Source of the DNA: an uncultured Acidimicrobiaceae bacterium
GTDB taxonomy: Bacteria > Actinomycetota > Acidimicrobiia > Acidimicrobiales > UBA10347
Reading direction: 5' to 3'
Length of the DNA stretch: 64,000 nt
Assembly: GCA_905182135.1 (NCBI GenBank)
Contig: CAJJAG010000004.1
Location: 310,001 to 374,000 of the forward strand
In this document: positions 27,692 through 38,465 of the stretch, one piece after another
How the letters are laid out: each line of letters begins with the position of its first letter
Numbering within the stretch: position 1 is the stretch's first letter
The notes under the pieces: model-generated
The model's input: only the letters and a program-made list of their open reading frames with translations
Databases searched by the model: none
What the model was told of the DNA's origin: nothing
Program-made: the position numbers and the translations under genes

Positions 27692-28312
27692 CTACGTCAG
27701 TTCAAGTTCGAGGATGTCACTGAGTTCGGCGAGCGCTACGTGAGGGTCGACGACCTTGATCGTTGTCATTCCCATGGCCCGGGCTGGCTTCAGGTTGATA
27801 CCTAGATCGTCGAGAAACACACACGCCGATGGTTCGACGTCGAGCGCTTCGCAGGCGAGTTCGTAGAACCGTGGCGTCGGCTTGCGGACGCCTGCCTTCG
27901 ACGACTCGATGATGACTTCGAAGAGTTGCTTAGCTTCGCCGTGAGAACCACTGCCGGGATCGTCGCCAGCGCTGAAGTTATTCGTCAGCATGGCGGTCCG
28001 GAAGCTGTCGCGAATCTTGCGAACTGCATCGACCATGAACGGACGGATCTCGGTCTTGAGACAGTCGAGGACGTCTTGGCCTGCAATGTCGAACCCAAGC
28101 GCCGACGCCTCGCTCTCGAATAGCTCGCAAAAGCCCGCCACACCAACATCGTTGCGCTCGTATTGGGCCCATGCATTTGTGTCAGGATCCGTCGAGTTGA
28201 TCTTGCGGATCGTGTCCGCAGGAACCCCCCGCCGCTCTTCGAGCAGGGCGAAGTTGTCGAACGGGCTGGTGGTTATTACGCCACCAAAATCAAAGAGCAC
28301 GGCTTGAATCAC
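27692..28312 (-). CDS. HAD-superfamily hydrolase (HAD-IA)
   Basis: A 206-residue HAD hydrolase, clearly related to the one at 2119-2745. Motif I is VLFDFGGVITTSPFDNFALL, motif II LTNNFSAG, motif III Lys in GVRKPTPRFYELACEALDV, and motif IV FLDDLGINLKPARAMGMTTI. The sequence matches HAD-IA subfamily 3 proteins with an epoxide-hydrolase-N-terminal-like domain, common in actinobacteria near fatty-acid enzymes. It converges on the AarF gene with 30 bases between stops. Confidence 0.92.
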   Translation of the reverse strand: MIQAVLFDFGGVITTSPFDNFALLEERRGVPADTIRKINSTDPDTNAWAQYERNDVGVAGFCELFESEASALGFDIAGQDVLDCLKTEIRPFMVDAVRKIRDSFRTAMLTNNFSAGDDPGSGSHGEAKQLFEVIIESSKAGVRKPTPRFYELACEALDVEPSACVFLDDLGINLKPARAMGMTTIKVVDPHVALAELSDILELELT

Positions 28313-28497
28313 ACCGCAACCTTATTGGGCGGCGCATCACTCCCCTAGCCGGTGATAGCCAAATCACCCTCGTCGTCGATGGTCGCCGTCTGTGTCTGAC
28401 AAAGAAAACCGTTGTGACTCTCTGGTAGGCAAGCAGATCAGAGAGTGCAAACTCCTCAAGACTCACCGGGTGTTTACGGGCTACGAAGACTTCCTGC

Positions 28498-28902
28498 TTA
28501 GCCCACGTCATAGGGTGCGCCATGGACCTGCAACCTGAGATCGTAGGAGGGATTCCCTCGTAACGAACCCATGGCGATTCGGTACCTTCTGCCGCTTTCG
28601 AGCGACATAATGAGTGAGGTCTCATCCACTGGTGAAAGCACCACATCGTCAGGGCCCAACACTGTGAATACAGCGTTCTGTTGCAACAACTCAACCGAAA
28701 TCGAAATCGCCTCGCCGTCCACTGAGTCGACCGTAGAGATCGACCCCACCTCACCACGAAAGACCCCACCCGAAATTTCGATGATGCCATTGTCATCGTC
28801 GCAAGCAACATGCGTTATCTCCAAGGGTGTGTCCGCGGACATCATGATGTCCATCGACCTGTGATCGGGCATCTCGACCGACGCCTGTTCCCCTACTCGC
28901 AC
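28498..28902 (-). CDS. hypothetical protein, possibly a remnant
   Basis: A 134-residue open frame from a GTG at 28902 with protein-like composition (ADTPLEITHVACDDDNGIIE, a VELLQQNAVFTVLGPDDVVL stretch, then SGRRYRIAMGSLRGNP). No family was recognised and there is no signal peptide. A TGA lies immediately upstream of the GTG, and the frame before it also reads as protein for a few codons, so this could be the C-terminal part of a larger secreted beta-rich protein whose front has been lost. It is isolated, with gaps of 140-190 bases on both sides. Confidence 0.45.
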   Translation of the reverse strand: MRVGEQASVEMPDHRSMDIMMSADTPLEITHVACDDDNGIIEISGGVFRGEVGSISTVDSVDGEAISISVELLQQNAVFTVLGPDDVVLSPVDETSLIMSLESGRRYRIAMGSLRGNPSYDLRLQVHGAPYDVG

Positions 28903-29042
28903 TCACGCTTCGACAAGGAACACAGCTCGAGTCATCAGGACAGCTCGCGCCGACGGCATTCACCTGTGATGGTTAAAAGCTTGCTAGAGCTTGCCCCAAT
29001 CGAAGGTCGCCATGCCTCATGAACGGCGTAGGCTGCCCACCG

Positions 29043-30716
<1,674 letters not shown>

Positions 30717-30866
30717 TTGCAACCTCGCATCTCTCCTCTAGCGACGCGGCACCGGTCGCTCTCGACCAATCAGCCACTGCAGACAAACACCGACTCACGG
30801 TCATATGGCGGTGATGTTGCTCCGAGCTACGCCTGTGGTTCCGTCTGAGCATCTAGCCTCACAAAC

Positions 30867-32273
30867 GTGAGACGACTGGCTAGCTTCATAGCGAGCGCAT
30901 CAGGTTGGTTCAGCCGACGGCTGGGCCGAGGTGGCGGTACGACCCTCCCGGGGGTCGTGCTACTCAAGCTGCGCCCGAACGCTGTAGCCGAATACGCGGC
31001 CGGTCTGCCCCATGGCTCGATGCTGGTATCGGCGACGAACGGCAAGACGACGACCACGCGACTACTCGCAGCAGCAACTCGTGTTGCTGGTTATGACCTG
31101 GTTACAAACACCGAAGGCTCCAACCTTGAGCGTGGCATCGCTGCCGCTCTACTCAAGGGATCTAGATGCGCAGACCTGGGGTTGTTCGAAGTCGATGAGG
31201 CCGCACTGGCATCGGTCGCTGCGTCAACGCGACCACAGGTGGTTGTGTTGATGAACCTGTTCCGGGACCAACTGGACCGCTACGGCGAACTCGAAACCTT
31301 GGTCGACAAATGGCGTGATGTCCTCGACGACCTCCAAGCCCAGAGCGAACCGCCCACGCTTGTTCTGAACGCTGATGACCCCAACATCGCGGCCCTTGGC
31401 CGCGGTCGGAGAAATGTCGTGTGGTTCGGCGTCGACGACAAAAGTCATGCCATTGGTAACCGCGAACATGCCGCCGATGCAACGACGTGTCGACACTGTG
31501 GTGCTCCACTCAATCACCGTGTGGTTCTGGTTGGGCATCTTGGCCACTGGGACTGCCCCAACTGCGACTCGACTCGGCCTACCCCCGCTGTCTCCGCAAC
31601 CAAAATCGACCTAACGCCCCATGGTCAGCAGATGACGCTGCGGTACCCCGGACCAGCGGGATCGCCCGTCGAGTTGGCTATCGCATCGCCGTTGCCTGGG
31701 GTCCACAATTCGTATAATATTGTGGCCGCTTTCGCTGCGTCATGGGCGCTGGCTGATCGCACGAGTCGGCCCCAACAAGCGCCTGCGGTGGCCCGTGTTA
31801 TGGCCGAGACCAAGCCTGCCTTTGGTCGGGGCGAAGTTGTCGACGTCGATGACAAGCAGATCCAATTACTGCTCGCAAAGAACCCGACGGGTGTCAACCA
31901 AAACGTGCGCACCATCTTGAGTAATCCAGGCGAACTAAACGTGCTGGTCTTGTTGAATGACAGAACAGCCGACGGTCAAGACGTCAGCTGGATCTGGGAT
32001 GTCGACTGGGAACCGCTCGATTCTCGGCTGTCCTCGCTGACGCTCAGCGGCGATCGGGCCTGGGATCTTGCGCTGCGATTCCGCTACGGCGGCTTCGACA
32101 TGGACAACGTCACGGTGTCGCCAGACCCGACGAAAGCCCTCGATATTGCGCTGGCGGCTACACCTGCGGGGAATACGCTCTACGCTCTGCCGACCTATAC
32201 GGCCATGCTTGACCTGCGCGGAGTCTTGACACAGCGCGGCCACACCGCCGCATACTGGAGCACCGACCGATGA
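30867..32273 (+). CDS. murT: lipid II isoglutaminyl synthase subunit MurT
   Basis: A 468-residue Mur-ligase-like ATPase. With GatD it amidates D-Glu of lipid II to D-isoglutamine. The P-loop is SATNGKTTTTRLL (Lys60), followed by TNTEGSNLERGIAAAL. A four-Cys zinc ribbon inserted in the central domain (C208-x2-C211, C230-x2-C233) is diagnostic of MurT, and the C-terminal domain is of the DUF1727 type. The stop overlaps the gatD start by four bases (ATGA), so synthesis is coupled. It begins with a GTG shortly after a 150-base gap downstream of ettA. Confidence 0.96.
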   Translation: MRRLASFIASASGWFSRRLGRGGGTTLPGVVLLKLRPNAVAEYAAGLPHGSMLVSATNGKTTTTRLLAAATRVAGYDLVTNTEGSNLERGIAAALLKGSRCADLGLFEVDEAALASVAASTRPQVVVLMNLFRDQLDRYGELETLVDKWRDVLDDLQAQSEPPTLVLNADDPNIAALGRGRRNVVWFGVDDKSHAIGNREHAADATTCRHCGAPLNHRVVLVGHLGHWDCPNCDSTRPTPAVSATKIDLTPHGQQMTLRYPGPAGSPVELAIASPLPGVHNSYNIVAAFAASWALADRTSRPQQAPAVARVMAETKPAFGRGEVVDVDDKQIQLLLAKNPTGVNQNVRTILSNPGELNVLVLLNDRTADGQDVSWIWDVDWEPLDSRLSSLTLSGDRAWDLALRFRYGGFDMDNVTVSPDPTKALDIALAATPAGNTLYALPTYTAMLDLRGVLTQRGHTAAYWSTDR

Positions 32274-33019
32274 GCGCCACTCACACCGTGCGCCTATGTC
32301 ATCTGTATCCGCAGTTGATGAACATCTACGCCGACCGCGGCAACATCGCCGTATTTCGCCAACGACTGGCGTGGCGCGATATAGGTCTAGAAATTACCGA
32401 GATCGGGCTCGGCGACGTCATCGAGCCAGTTCAGCACGACCTCTATTACCTGGGCGGCGGGCAAGATCGAGACCAGAACCTGGTCGCTAAGGATCTGATC
32501 GCTAACGCAGCCACCTTGCAGGCTGCAGCAAACGCTGGTGCAGCTCAGCTCTATGTCTGTGGCGGCATCCAACTCGCAGGCCATAGTTATGTCACTGCCG
32601 ATGGAACAGAGCTTGCTGGTCTGGGAATCCTGGACCTGACAACCGAGGCTGGGGGGAGTCGCCTCATCGGCGACCTAATTATCGATGCGACAGTCGAAGG
32701 AATGTCCCAACGCGTAGTCGGTTACGAGAACCATGTCGGACGAACGCACCTAGGCCCAAATTGTGAGCCGTTAGGGCAGGTCGTTAGTGGCCATGGCAAC
32801 GATGGCGAGAGCGGTCACGAAGGCGCAATCCTCAACCACGTGATCGGCACCTATCTCCATGGGCCGCTGCTTCCAAAGAACCCGTGGCTTGCCGACATTC
32901 TGCTCGCCTGGGCGCTCGAACACCGCTACAAAAAAGAAGTTGCGCTGCGCCCGCTCGACGACCTAGTCGAAGCTCGTGCCCACGACATTGCTAGTGCCCG
33001 GGCCAGCATCAAGCGCTAG
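32270..33019 (+). CDS. gatD: lipid II isoglutaminyl synthase glutaminase subunit GatD
   Basis: A 249-residue class I glutamine amidotransferase of the CobB/CobQ type that supplies ammonia to MurT. The nucleophile is Cys97 in LYVCGGIQLAGHSY, and the catalytic His197 is in VIGTYLHGPLLPKNP. The N-terminus RLCHLYPQLMNIYADRGNI is the typical GatD start. Coupled to murT by an ATGA overlap. The pair is a marker of Gram-positive-type peptidoglycan. Confidence 0.96.
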   Translation: MSATHTVRLCHLYPQLMNIYADRGNIAVFRQRLAWRDIGLEITEIGLGDVIEPVQHDLYYLGGGQDRDQNLVAKDLIANAATLQAAANAGAAQLYVCGGIQLAGHSYVTADGTELAGLGILDLTTEAGGSRLIGDLIIDATVEGMSQRVVGYENHVGRTHLGPNCEPLGQVVSGHGNDGESGHEGAILNHVIGTYLHGPLLPKNPWLADILLAWALEHRYKKEVALRPLDDLVEARAHDIASARASIKR

Positions 33020-33050
33020 CTCTCCTGATCAGTTGGTCGTTTCTTGAGGT

Positions 33051-33710
33051 TTAGAAAAGGCGCGGCTCTTTAGGCTCGATACCCCGGAGATCGTCGTAGT
33101 TCACGACCTGCCATTCAATGCCACGATCGGCCGCCAGTACCTTTGCTTGCGGTTTGATCTCTTGAGCCACGAACATGCCTCGGACCGGGCGCAGCTGCGG
33201 GTCACGGTTGAGGAACTCGAGATAACGAGTGAGCTGCTCGACGCCATCGATCTCGCCGCGGCGCTTGATCTCAACGGCAATTGTCCCACCATCAACATCC
33301 TTGAGGAGTAGGTCGACGGGACCGATGTCGGTCGGATACTCGCGGCGGACAAGTCGCATGCCGTCGCCCATAGTCTCGGGTGAAGCTGCCAACAACTCCT
33401 GCAGATGAGCCTCGACGCCATCTTTCTGCAAGCCTGGATCGCTGCCCATTTCGATCTCGGTATCGGACAGGATCTCGTGCACGGTGATACGCAGGGTCTC
33501 GCCCTTGGGGCTGGTTACGGTCCAGCCTTCGTCGTCAAAGGTCAAGCGGTTCGGGGCGTTCATCCAGTTCAGGGGCTTATATGCGCCACCGTCTGCGTGG
33601 ATCGCCACACAACCGTCAGCCTTCACCATGATCAGGCGCACAGCTTCGGGCAGATGAGCGGTAAGGCGACCGTCGTAGTCGACGGTACAGCGGGCTATGA
33701 CGAGGCGCAT
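33051..33710 (-). CDS. nucS: endonuclease NucS (EndoMS)
   Basis: A 219-residue mismatch-specific endonuclease, the non-canonical mismatch repair nuclease of actinobacteria and archaea. The N-terminal beta domain starts [20 protein letters not shown]; the RecB-like nuclease core is visible as [20 protein letters not shown] with catalytic Asp, Glu and Lys, followed by [20 protein letters not shown]. The ATG at 33710 is the family start; a longer in-frame opening to 34040 runs antisense through the acyltransferase gene and is spurious. Divergent from the PlsC-like gene. Expected partner: the sliding clamp. Confidence 0.97.
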   Translation of the reverse strand: MRLVIARCTVDYDGRLTAHLPEAVRLIMVKADGCVAIHADGGAYKPLNWMNAPNRLTFDDEGWTVTSPKGETLRITVHEILSDTEIEMGSDPGLQKDGVEAHLQELLAASPETMGDGMRLVRREYPTDIGPVDLLLKDVDGGTIAVEIKRRGEIDGVEQLTRYLEFLNRDPQLRPVRGMFVAQEIKPQAKVLAADRGIEWQVVNYDDLRGIEPKEPRLF

Positions 33711-33818
33711 TGCCGAAACCCTAACCGAGCAAATCGACCGGACCCGGAAACCAATAGGGTCGCGATGCTGGTCATAGTTCACTCTGCGCATAGGCCAAGC
33801 CGCTAACGTCTTCAACCC

Positions 33819-34511
33819 ATGCAACCCACACCAATTGCCGCGGAAAAACAGATCCAGAAAGATGGCAAACTGCTCACCTTTCTGATGAAGGCAATCGCTG
33901 TCGCTCGTATCCAAGATCAGATCGAGGTTGACCCAGATCGACCCACCATTATCGCCGGCAACCACCAAAGCCTGCTCGACATCTTCATGTCGGTAGCTTT
34001 CTGCTACCAGGCCAATGTGTCGTGCCGACTCCTCGTGCAAGCTCGCTATTTCGACGGCAAGTTGACGGGCCGATGGTTACGGCGAATCGGGTGCATTCCG
34101 ATCAGCAAAGACAACAAGGAAGAAGCTTTCGCCGAAGTTCGCGCCGCTCTTGAACGTCGAGAGCTCGTCGGCATCATGCCCGAGGGCCGTCTGACCAAGC
34201 CCGAAGAACGTGATCCACAGGTGGGCCCATTCCGCGCTGGCGTCGCAGAGCTCGCCCGCGAGACCGGCGCCGTCGTGTGTCCGATCACTTTCCATCGCAC
34301 CGGCCTGGCCTGGCCTCGAGCCAAGTTGCCCAAGATCCGCTTCCGCCATCGGCCTATCGTCACGATGCGTCTCGGTGATCCCGTTGAACTCGACGGCGCC
34401 GACGATCACGCGAATGCGAAGTTGCTCGAGATCGCCATTAGCAAATCGCTCGATGATCTCGATATCGAAGTGGCGGCCATGGGACAACCACCGAAACGTC
34501 GCATCAACTAG
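33819..34511 (+). CDS. 1-acyl-sn-glycerol-3-phosphate acyltransferase (PlsC-like)
   Basis: A 230-residue membrane-associated acyltransferase of the PlsC family. The acceptor motif is [10 protein letters not shown] (the family N-H-x4-D), the second conserved block is [16 protein letters not shown], and the third is [20 protein letters not shown] (EGR as the usual EGT variant). No clear TM helix at the N-terminus. Acylates lysophosphatidic acid or a related acceptor in phospholipid synthesis. A second PlsC-family gene lies at 56116-56880. Confidence 0.9.
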   Translation: MQPTPIAAEKQIQKDGKLLTFLMKAIAVARIQDQIEVDPDRPTIIAGNHQSLLDIFMSVAFCYQANVSCRLLVQARYFDGKLTGRWLRRIGCIPISKDNKEEAFAEVRAALERRELVGIMPEGRLTKPEERDPQVGPFRAGVAELARETGAVVCPITFHRTGLAWPRAKLPKIRFRHRPIVTMRLGDPVELDGADDHANAKLLEIAISKSLDDLDIEVAAMGQPPKRRIN

Positions 34512-34661
34512 CGGGGCCCTTCCATCACCACAAACGGTTAGCTAAAAAGCTTCGCACGGGTGCCTTGGATCAACGATTTCGCAGCGTAATCAAGTGAGAA
34601 GTGCAAGGGAATTGGCGGATGCCGCCGGCGACACGCCATCAGGAATTAGCATCTGGGCATC
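34512..34661. other. intergenic, no clear signal
   Basis: A 150-base spacer before the VanW gene, presumably holding its promoter. AT-rich words around 34545-34560 and a GGCGGATGCCGCC imperfect palindrome near 34614-34626 are visible, but neither can be assigned. Confidence 0.3.
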
Positions 34662-36644
34662 GTGGGGCCTACACAATCGACGCAATCGACACACGCTTCA
34701 TCAACTTCGAACGAGCAGCGCTCCTATAGCCGTTTGTGGTGGACTCGCCGTCGGCTGATCTTCGTGGTGCTGCCCTTACTGCTTCTGGCTGCAACCTATG
34801 CGACAGCGACTATCGACATTCGTAATCATGACGGCCGAGTACTGCGCGGCGTGACGCTCGGCGGCGTCGACGTAGGTGGCATGACAGTCGACGAACTCAA
34901 CGACGAGTTCGACATCATCAGCTCGTTCATGTCGACCGCACCGGTTTACATCGAGACACCTGATGCCGCCTACCAGATCGACGCGGAACGGCTGGGGCTG
35001 ACACTCGACCGTCGGGCAACGCTGGCTACCCTGTTTGAACAAGGGCGTGGGGGTATCAGCGCTCTGCGGCCGTTCAGCTGGCTTAGCGCCTTGTTCGACA
35101 AGCGCGACGTCGACGCCGTAGTGCGCTTGGATTCGTCGGAAGCCGAGAACGGCTTATTAGCGGTCTCAAAGACCATCAGCGTGGAACCGGGTGACCCCAC
35201 GCTCGTGCTCATTAATGGCAGGCTCGAACTGGAACCCGGTACCCCCGGAAACATCCTGGATGTAGAGCAACTAGTTCGAGACCTGAGTGCCGCTCTACCC
35301 AACGGACCTGGCCAAGAAATTTTCGTCGATGCGGTTACCACGACCGACTCGATGGTCGACGTCGAAATTCAGGCACTTGTTGATCTAATCAACGGCCAGA
35401 CTCGCAGTGACATCGAGTTCATCGTCAACGGCTTGTCGATCCGGGCTCGGCCCGACGAATTCCGTAGTTGGGTTGAACTCGATCTGGATGGCAAGGATCC
35501 TCGGGCTCGGTTGAACACCGCTGTCATGTACCGCTGGATCAATGCAGCAGCCGGCATTGCGCAGGGCGACATTGATACTCGGGCACTCATTGTGAACGGC
35601 GATCAGATCCGGCTTCCCATTTCGAACGCAGTCATCTGCTGCCGGGCCGAAGTCGGCGACCAGGTGCTCGACGCGGTGCTGTCTGGCACGTCGTCTATCG
35701 GCTTGGACCTGATCGTCGATGATCTAGGTCCACTGGCTGATCTCGGTATTGCGGAGCTAATTGGTGAGTTCACAACCCAGCATCCACCGGACCAGGACCG
35801 AGTCATTAATATCCAGCGCATGGCGGACATCGTGCGCGGTGCTGTCATCGCTCCGGGCGGAACGTTCTCACTAAACGGCAATGTCGGTGAACGTACAACG
35901 GGCAGGGGTTTTGTTCCCGCCGGCGTGATCTATAACGGCGTGTTTGCTGAAGATGTCGGGGGCGGCGTCAGCCAGTTCGCCACCACCCTGTTCAACGCGG
36001 CCTTCTTCAGTGGGCTCGACTTCGTGCGGTACCAGTCGCACAGCATCTACATCGACCGTTACCCCTTTGGCCGAGAGGCCACAGTCAGCTGGCCAAGTGT
36101 TGACTTGAAGGTTCGTAATCCCACCGAATTCCCCGTGCTGATCTGGACCGAGTACACGCCCACATCAATTACCGTCAAGCTGTTCGGCACCGCCACCGGC
36201 AGCAGCGAACAAACCGGTCAAACCACCGAACCGCTCAACGAATGCACCAGGGTTCGCACCGAACGTACCCGAACCTATGACGATGGCCGGGTCGAAATTG
36301 ACTCCGTTGGGGCTATCTATCAGCCGGAGGAGGGCCTGGATTGTGACGGTAATCCGACCGAACCCCCACCCGAATGTGAAGATGACGAGGGTCTGGTCGA
36401 CAGCGATGACGATGGCTTCGGCGACTTGTGTGTCCCGATCGAAAGTATTTGCCCAAGCGATACGACCGCCATCGACGAAGACGACGATGATCTAATCGAC
36501 TATTGCCGCACCAAAGAGTGCCCGACCGGGACCCAGGCAATCGATTCTGATGGCGACGGTACCTTCGATGAGTGTGTCACCAGCGACGCCGATCCTGATG
36601 GAAACGCAGATGATCCAGCCACGGCCGCCAGCGACGACAGCTAG
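34662..36644 (+). CDS. VanW-family cell-surface protein with acidic Ca-binding-like tail
   Basis: A 660-residue protein anchored by one N-terminal transmembrane helix (LIFVVLPLLLLAATYATATI, about residues 32-51), so mostly extracytoplasmic. The middle has two weak peptidoglycan-binding-like repeats (VTLGGVDVGGMTVDELNDEF is the first block). The VanW domain follows (about 395-505: GTFSLNGNVGERTTGRGFVP, then DVGGGVSQFATTLFNAAFFS). The tail (about 560-660) is rich in D-x-D-x-DG and Cys repeats (DSDDDGFGDLC, DSDGDGTFDEC) that resemble thrombospondin type 3 calcium-binding repeats. Starts at a GTG. The role of VanW domains is unresolved; a wall-associated role is inferred. Confidence 0.9.
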   Translation: MGPTQSTQSTHASSTSNEQRSYSRLWWTRRRLIFVVLPLLLLAATYATATIDIRNHDGRVLRGVTLGGVDVGGMTVDELNDEFDIISSFMSTAPVYIETPDAAYQIDAERLGLTLDRRATLATLFEQGRGGISALRPFSWLSALFDKRDVDAVVRLDSSEAENGLLAVSKTISVEPGDPTLVLINGRLELEPGTPGNILDVEQLVRDLSAALPNGPGQEIFVDAVTTTDSMVDVEIQALVDLINGQTRSDIEFIVNGLSIRARPDEFRSWVELDLDGKDPRARLNTAVMYRWINAAAGIAQGDIDTRALIVNGDQIRLPISNAVICCRAEVGDQVLDAVLSGTSSIGLDLIVDDLGPLADLGIAELIGEFTTQHPPDQDRVINIQRMADIVRGAVIAPGGTFSLNGNVGERTTGRGFVPAGVIYNGVFAEDVGGGVSQFATTLFNAAFFSGLDFVRYQSHSIYIDRYPFGREATVSWPSVDLKVRNPTEFPVLIWTEYTPTSITVKLFGTATGSSEQTGQTTEPLNECTRVRTERTRTYDDGRVEIDSVGAIYQPEEGLDCDGNPTEPPPECEDDEGLVDSDDDGFGDLCVPIESICPSDTTAIDEDDDDLIDYCRTKECPTGTQAIDSDGDGTFDECVTSDADPDGNADDPATAASDDS

Positions 36645-36667
36645 CGCACGCCTGGTAGTTTTGCTTC

Positions 36668-36988
36668 GTGCTGTGGATCTACGTCCTCTTGACGACCGTT
36701 GGTGTCGTAGCGATTGTGCCAACAGTTTTACGGGCCATTGATGGCAAGCCGGCTGACACTGTGACCGGAATCGTCGGCTTTGTTGGCCTAGTCAGCGGGC
36801 TCACAGGCTTGTTCTGTCGCCAAGTCGGCGTCGACAGCTTGGCCACCTTCGTGGCAGCTGCTGCGCTGGGTCTAGCAGCGGGCGCGCTCCACCCCGAACT
36901 GTTGTCGATGCTGAGGCGTGACCCAACGACCCCTGCGCCAGCAATGACAGCCAAGAAGAAGACCAAAGTCACGCACGCCGAGGACTAG
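36668..36988 (+). CDS. small membrane protein, unknown
   Basis: A 106-residue protein with about three hydrophobic segments (residues 1-18, 30-48 and 58-77) and a short Lys-rich cytoplasmic-type tail (TAKKKTKVTHAED). No family motif was recognised. It begins at a GTG 23 bases after the VanW gene and ends 21 bases before dapD, so it very likely belongs to one transcript with both. Function unknown. Confidence 0.7.
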   Translation: MLWIYVLLTTVGVVAIVPTVLRAIDGKPADTVTGIVGFVGLVSGLTGLFCRQVGVDSLATFVAAAALGLAAGALHPELLSMLRRDPTTPAPAMTAKKKTKVTHAED

Positions 36989-37009
36989 TCGCCGTCTACC
37001 CTTCTTGGC

Positions 37010-38155
37010 ATGCAGAATCTGATGCCTGAGCACGAGCGCCAGCCCCGAAATGTCAGCGACACCGTCGCTGCACTGGAAGCCAAACTCGACGGCTATATCG
37101 CCCCTCACGCCTATGCCCTAGGTGTCGCAACCGTGGGTCCCTCAGGCGGCGTACTCGATGTCTCCTTCCCTCATGTGAACTGTGACGAATCTTGGGGAAC
37201 CGCTGTGGTCCTGGCTGACGCAACTGGTCACCGCCACGGCACCGCCAGTTACCACCTCGACCAGGAAGCCCTAAACGGCGCCATCGAAGATCTGGCCACT
37301 CTCGCAACCGGCGACGGGCCGCACCTCAACCTGGACGCCTGGAAGCTCAGCGGCAAGGTCGCCGCCCAACCTGCGCTCGGCGGGGAACGCGTCATTGTGG
37401 CGTGCTTAGTCGAAGATCTGTTCCAACCACCGGTCGACACCATCGACGCCTACCTGCGTCTGCACTTGTTATCGCATCGCAAGATGCTTCCCAACAGCAT
37501 GAACCTAAACGGACTGTTTGGCCTTCTCAACACGGTGGTCTGGACCAACCTGGGCCCGTTCGAACCCGAGAACTTCGAGATGACGCGTATGGCACTTCGG
37601 GCCGACGGCCACAATGTCGAAGTCAAACTCGTCGACAAGTTCCCCCGCATGCTCGACTACGTCGTGCCATCCGGCGTTCGCATCGCCGACTCGAACCGAG
37701 TGCGCATGGGTGCCTACCTGTCCGAAGGCACCGTGGTAATGCACGAAGGCTTCTGCAACTTCAATGCCGGCACACTCGGGTCGGCCATGGTCGAAGGCCG
37801 CATTAGCCAAGGCGTCGTCGTGGGTGAACACTCCGATATCGGCGGCGGCGCATCAATAATGGGAACGCTCTCGGGCGGCGGCACCGACGTTGTATCTGTC
37901 GGCAAGAACAGCCTGATCGGCGCCAACGGTGGCATCGGCATCTCGATCGGCGACGACTGCATCGTCGAAGCCGGCTGCTACATCACTGCTGGCACGCTCG
38001 TCACCATGCCAGATGGCGAAACCGTCAAGGCCAAAAAACTATCCGGCGCCAATGGCCTACTTTTCCGCCGCAACTCCAAGACCGGTGTGATCGAGGCCAT
38101 CCCTCGAGAAGGCGCTGGCTGGCAAGGCCTCAACGCCGACCTCCACGACAACTAG
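37010..38155 (+). CDS. dapD: 2,3,4,5-tetrahydropyridine-2,6-dicarboxylate N-succinyltransferase
   Basis: A 381-residue succinyl-CoA-dependent transferase of the diaminopimelate/lysine pathway, of the longer actinobacterial type. The N-terminal domain is followed by a left-handed beta-helix made of hexapeptide repeats (ADSNRVRMGAYLSEGTVVMH, NFNAGTLGSAMVEGRISQGV, then VVGEHSDIGGGASIMGTLSG and NSLIGANGGIGISIGDDCIV). Its product feeds DapC, for which a candidate lies at 54935-56119. With murT-gatD and VanW nearby, this stretch is rich in cell-wall functions. Confidence 0.95.
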   Translation: MQNLMPEHERQPRNVSDTVAALEAKLDGYIAPHAYALGVATVGPSGGVLDVSFPHVNCDESWGTAVVLADATGHRHGTASYHLDQEALNGAIEDLATLATGDGPHLNLDAWKLSGKVAAQPALGGERVIVACLVEDLFQPPVDTIDAYLRLHLLSHRKMLPNSMNLNGLFGLLNTVVWTNLGPFEPENFEMTRMALRADGHNVEVKLVDKFPRMLDYVVPSGVRIADSNRVRMGAYLSEGTVVMHEGFCNFNAGTLGSAMVEGRISQGVVVGEHSDIGGGASIMGTLSGGGTDVVSVGKNSLIGANGGIGISIGDDCIVEAGCYITAGTLVTMPDGETVKAKKLSGANGLLFRRNSKTGVIEAIPREGAGWQGLNADLHDN

Positions 38156-38465
38156 ACCTCCACTGCGGACAATCGCAAACGAAGCTCGCATTGAACGGTC
38201 AGGCAAGCGGCCATTTGGACACCGGCCGTGACGGCCGCCATCGCTGACATCCAAACGACAACCAAACAGGTCAGTTGCTGACTTCGTGCCCAGATGCAGG
38301 CCGAGTGAGTAAATCCAGTACGCCATCGCAGAGTCCTTGCGACTGCGCGCCAGTCAAACCCAGTTCTGCGCCCACACGAGAGTCGACCGAGCGAATGATC
38401 ACTCCACACTCGGCGCACACTTAGTTGAACGGGTCTCGCTTCAATACTTCGGTCTAGACCGTTCG
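38156..38465. other. intergenic with one short minus-strand ORF
   Basis: The 310-base gap between convergent dapD and the DsbB gene contains a 49-codon minus-strand open frame (38271-38420, listed separately). Otherwise no terminator with a T tract, no RNA and no repeat was seen. Confidence 0.4.
38271..38420 (-). CDS. 49-residue Cys-containing small ORF, unknown
   Basis: A short minus-strand frame from a GTG at 38420 encoding 49 residues with protein-like content: VCAECGVIIRSVDSRVGAEL, then GLTGAQSQGLCDGVLDLLTR. It has one CxxC and a third Cys, reminiscent of half a zinc ribbon. A TAA directly precedes the GTG in the same frame, and the ten codons before the TAA (ending LKRDPFN) also look protein-like, so the frame could be a remnant cut by a stop. 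It follows the DsbB gene on the same strand by 45 bases. No clear Shine-Dalgarno sequence. Function unknown. Confidence 0.4.
   Translation of the reverse strand: MCAECGVIIRSVDSRVGAELGLTGAQSQGLCDGVLDLLTRPASGHEVSN

Noticed and set aside
33711..34040. N-terminal extension of NucS to 34040
   Set aside because: The added residues are antisense to the PlsC-like gene, and NucS proteins start at MRLVIA, which gives the normal length.
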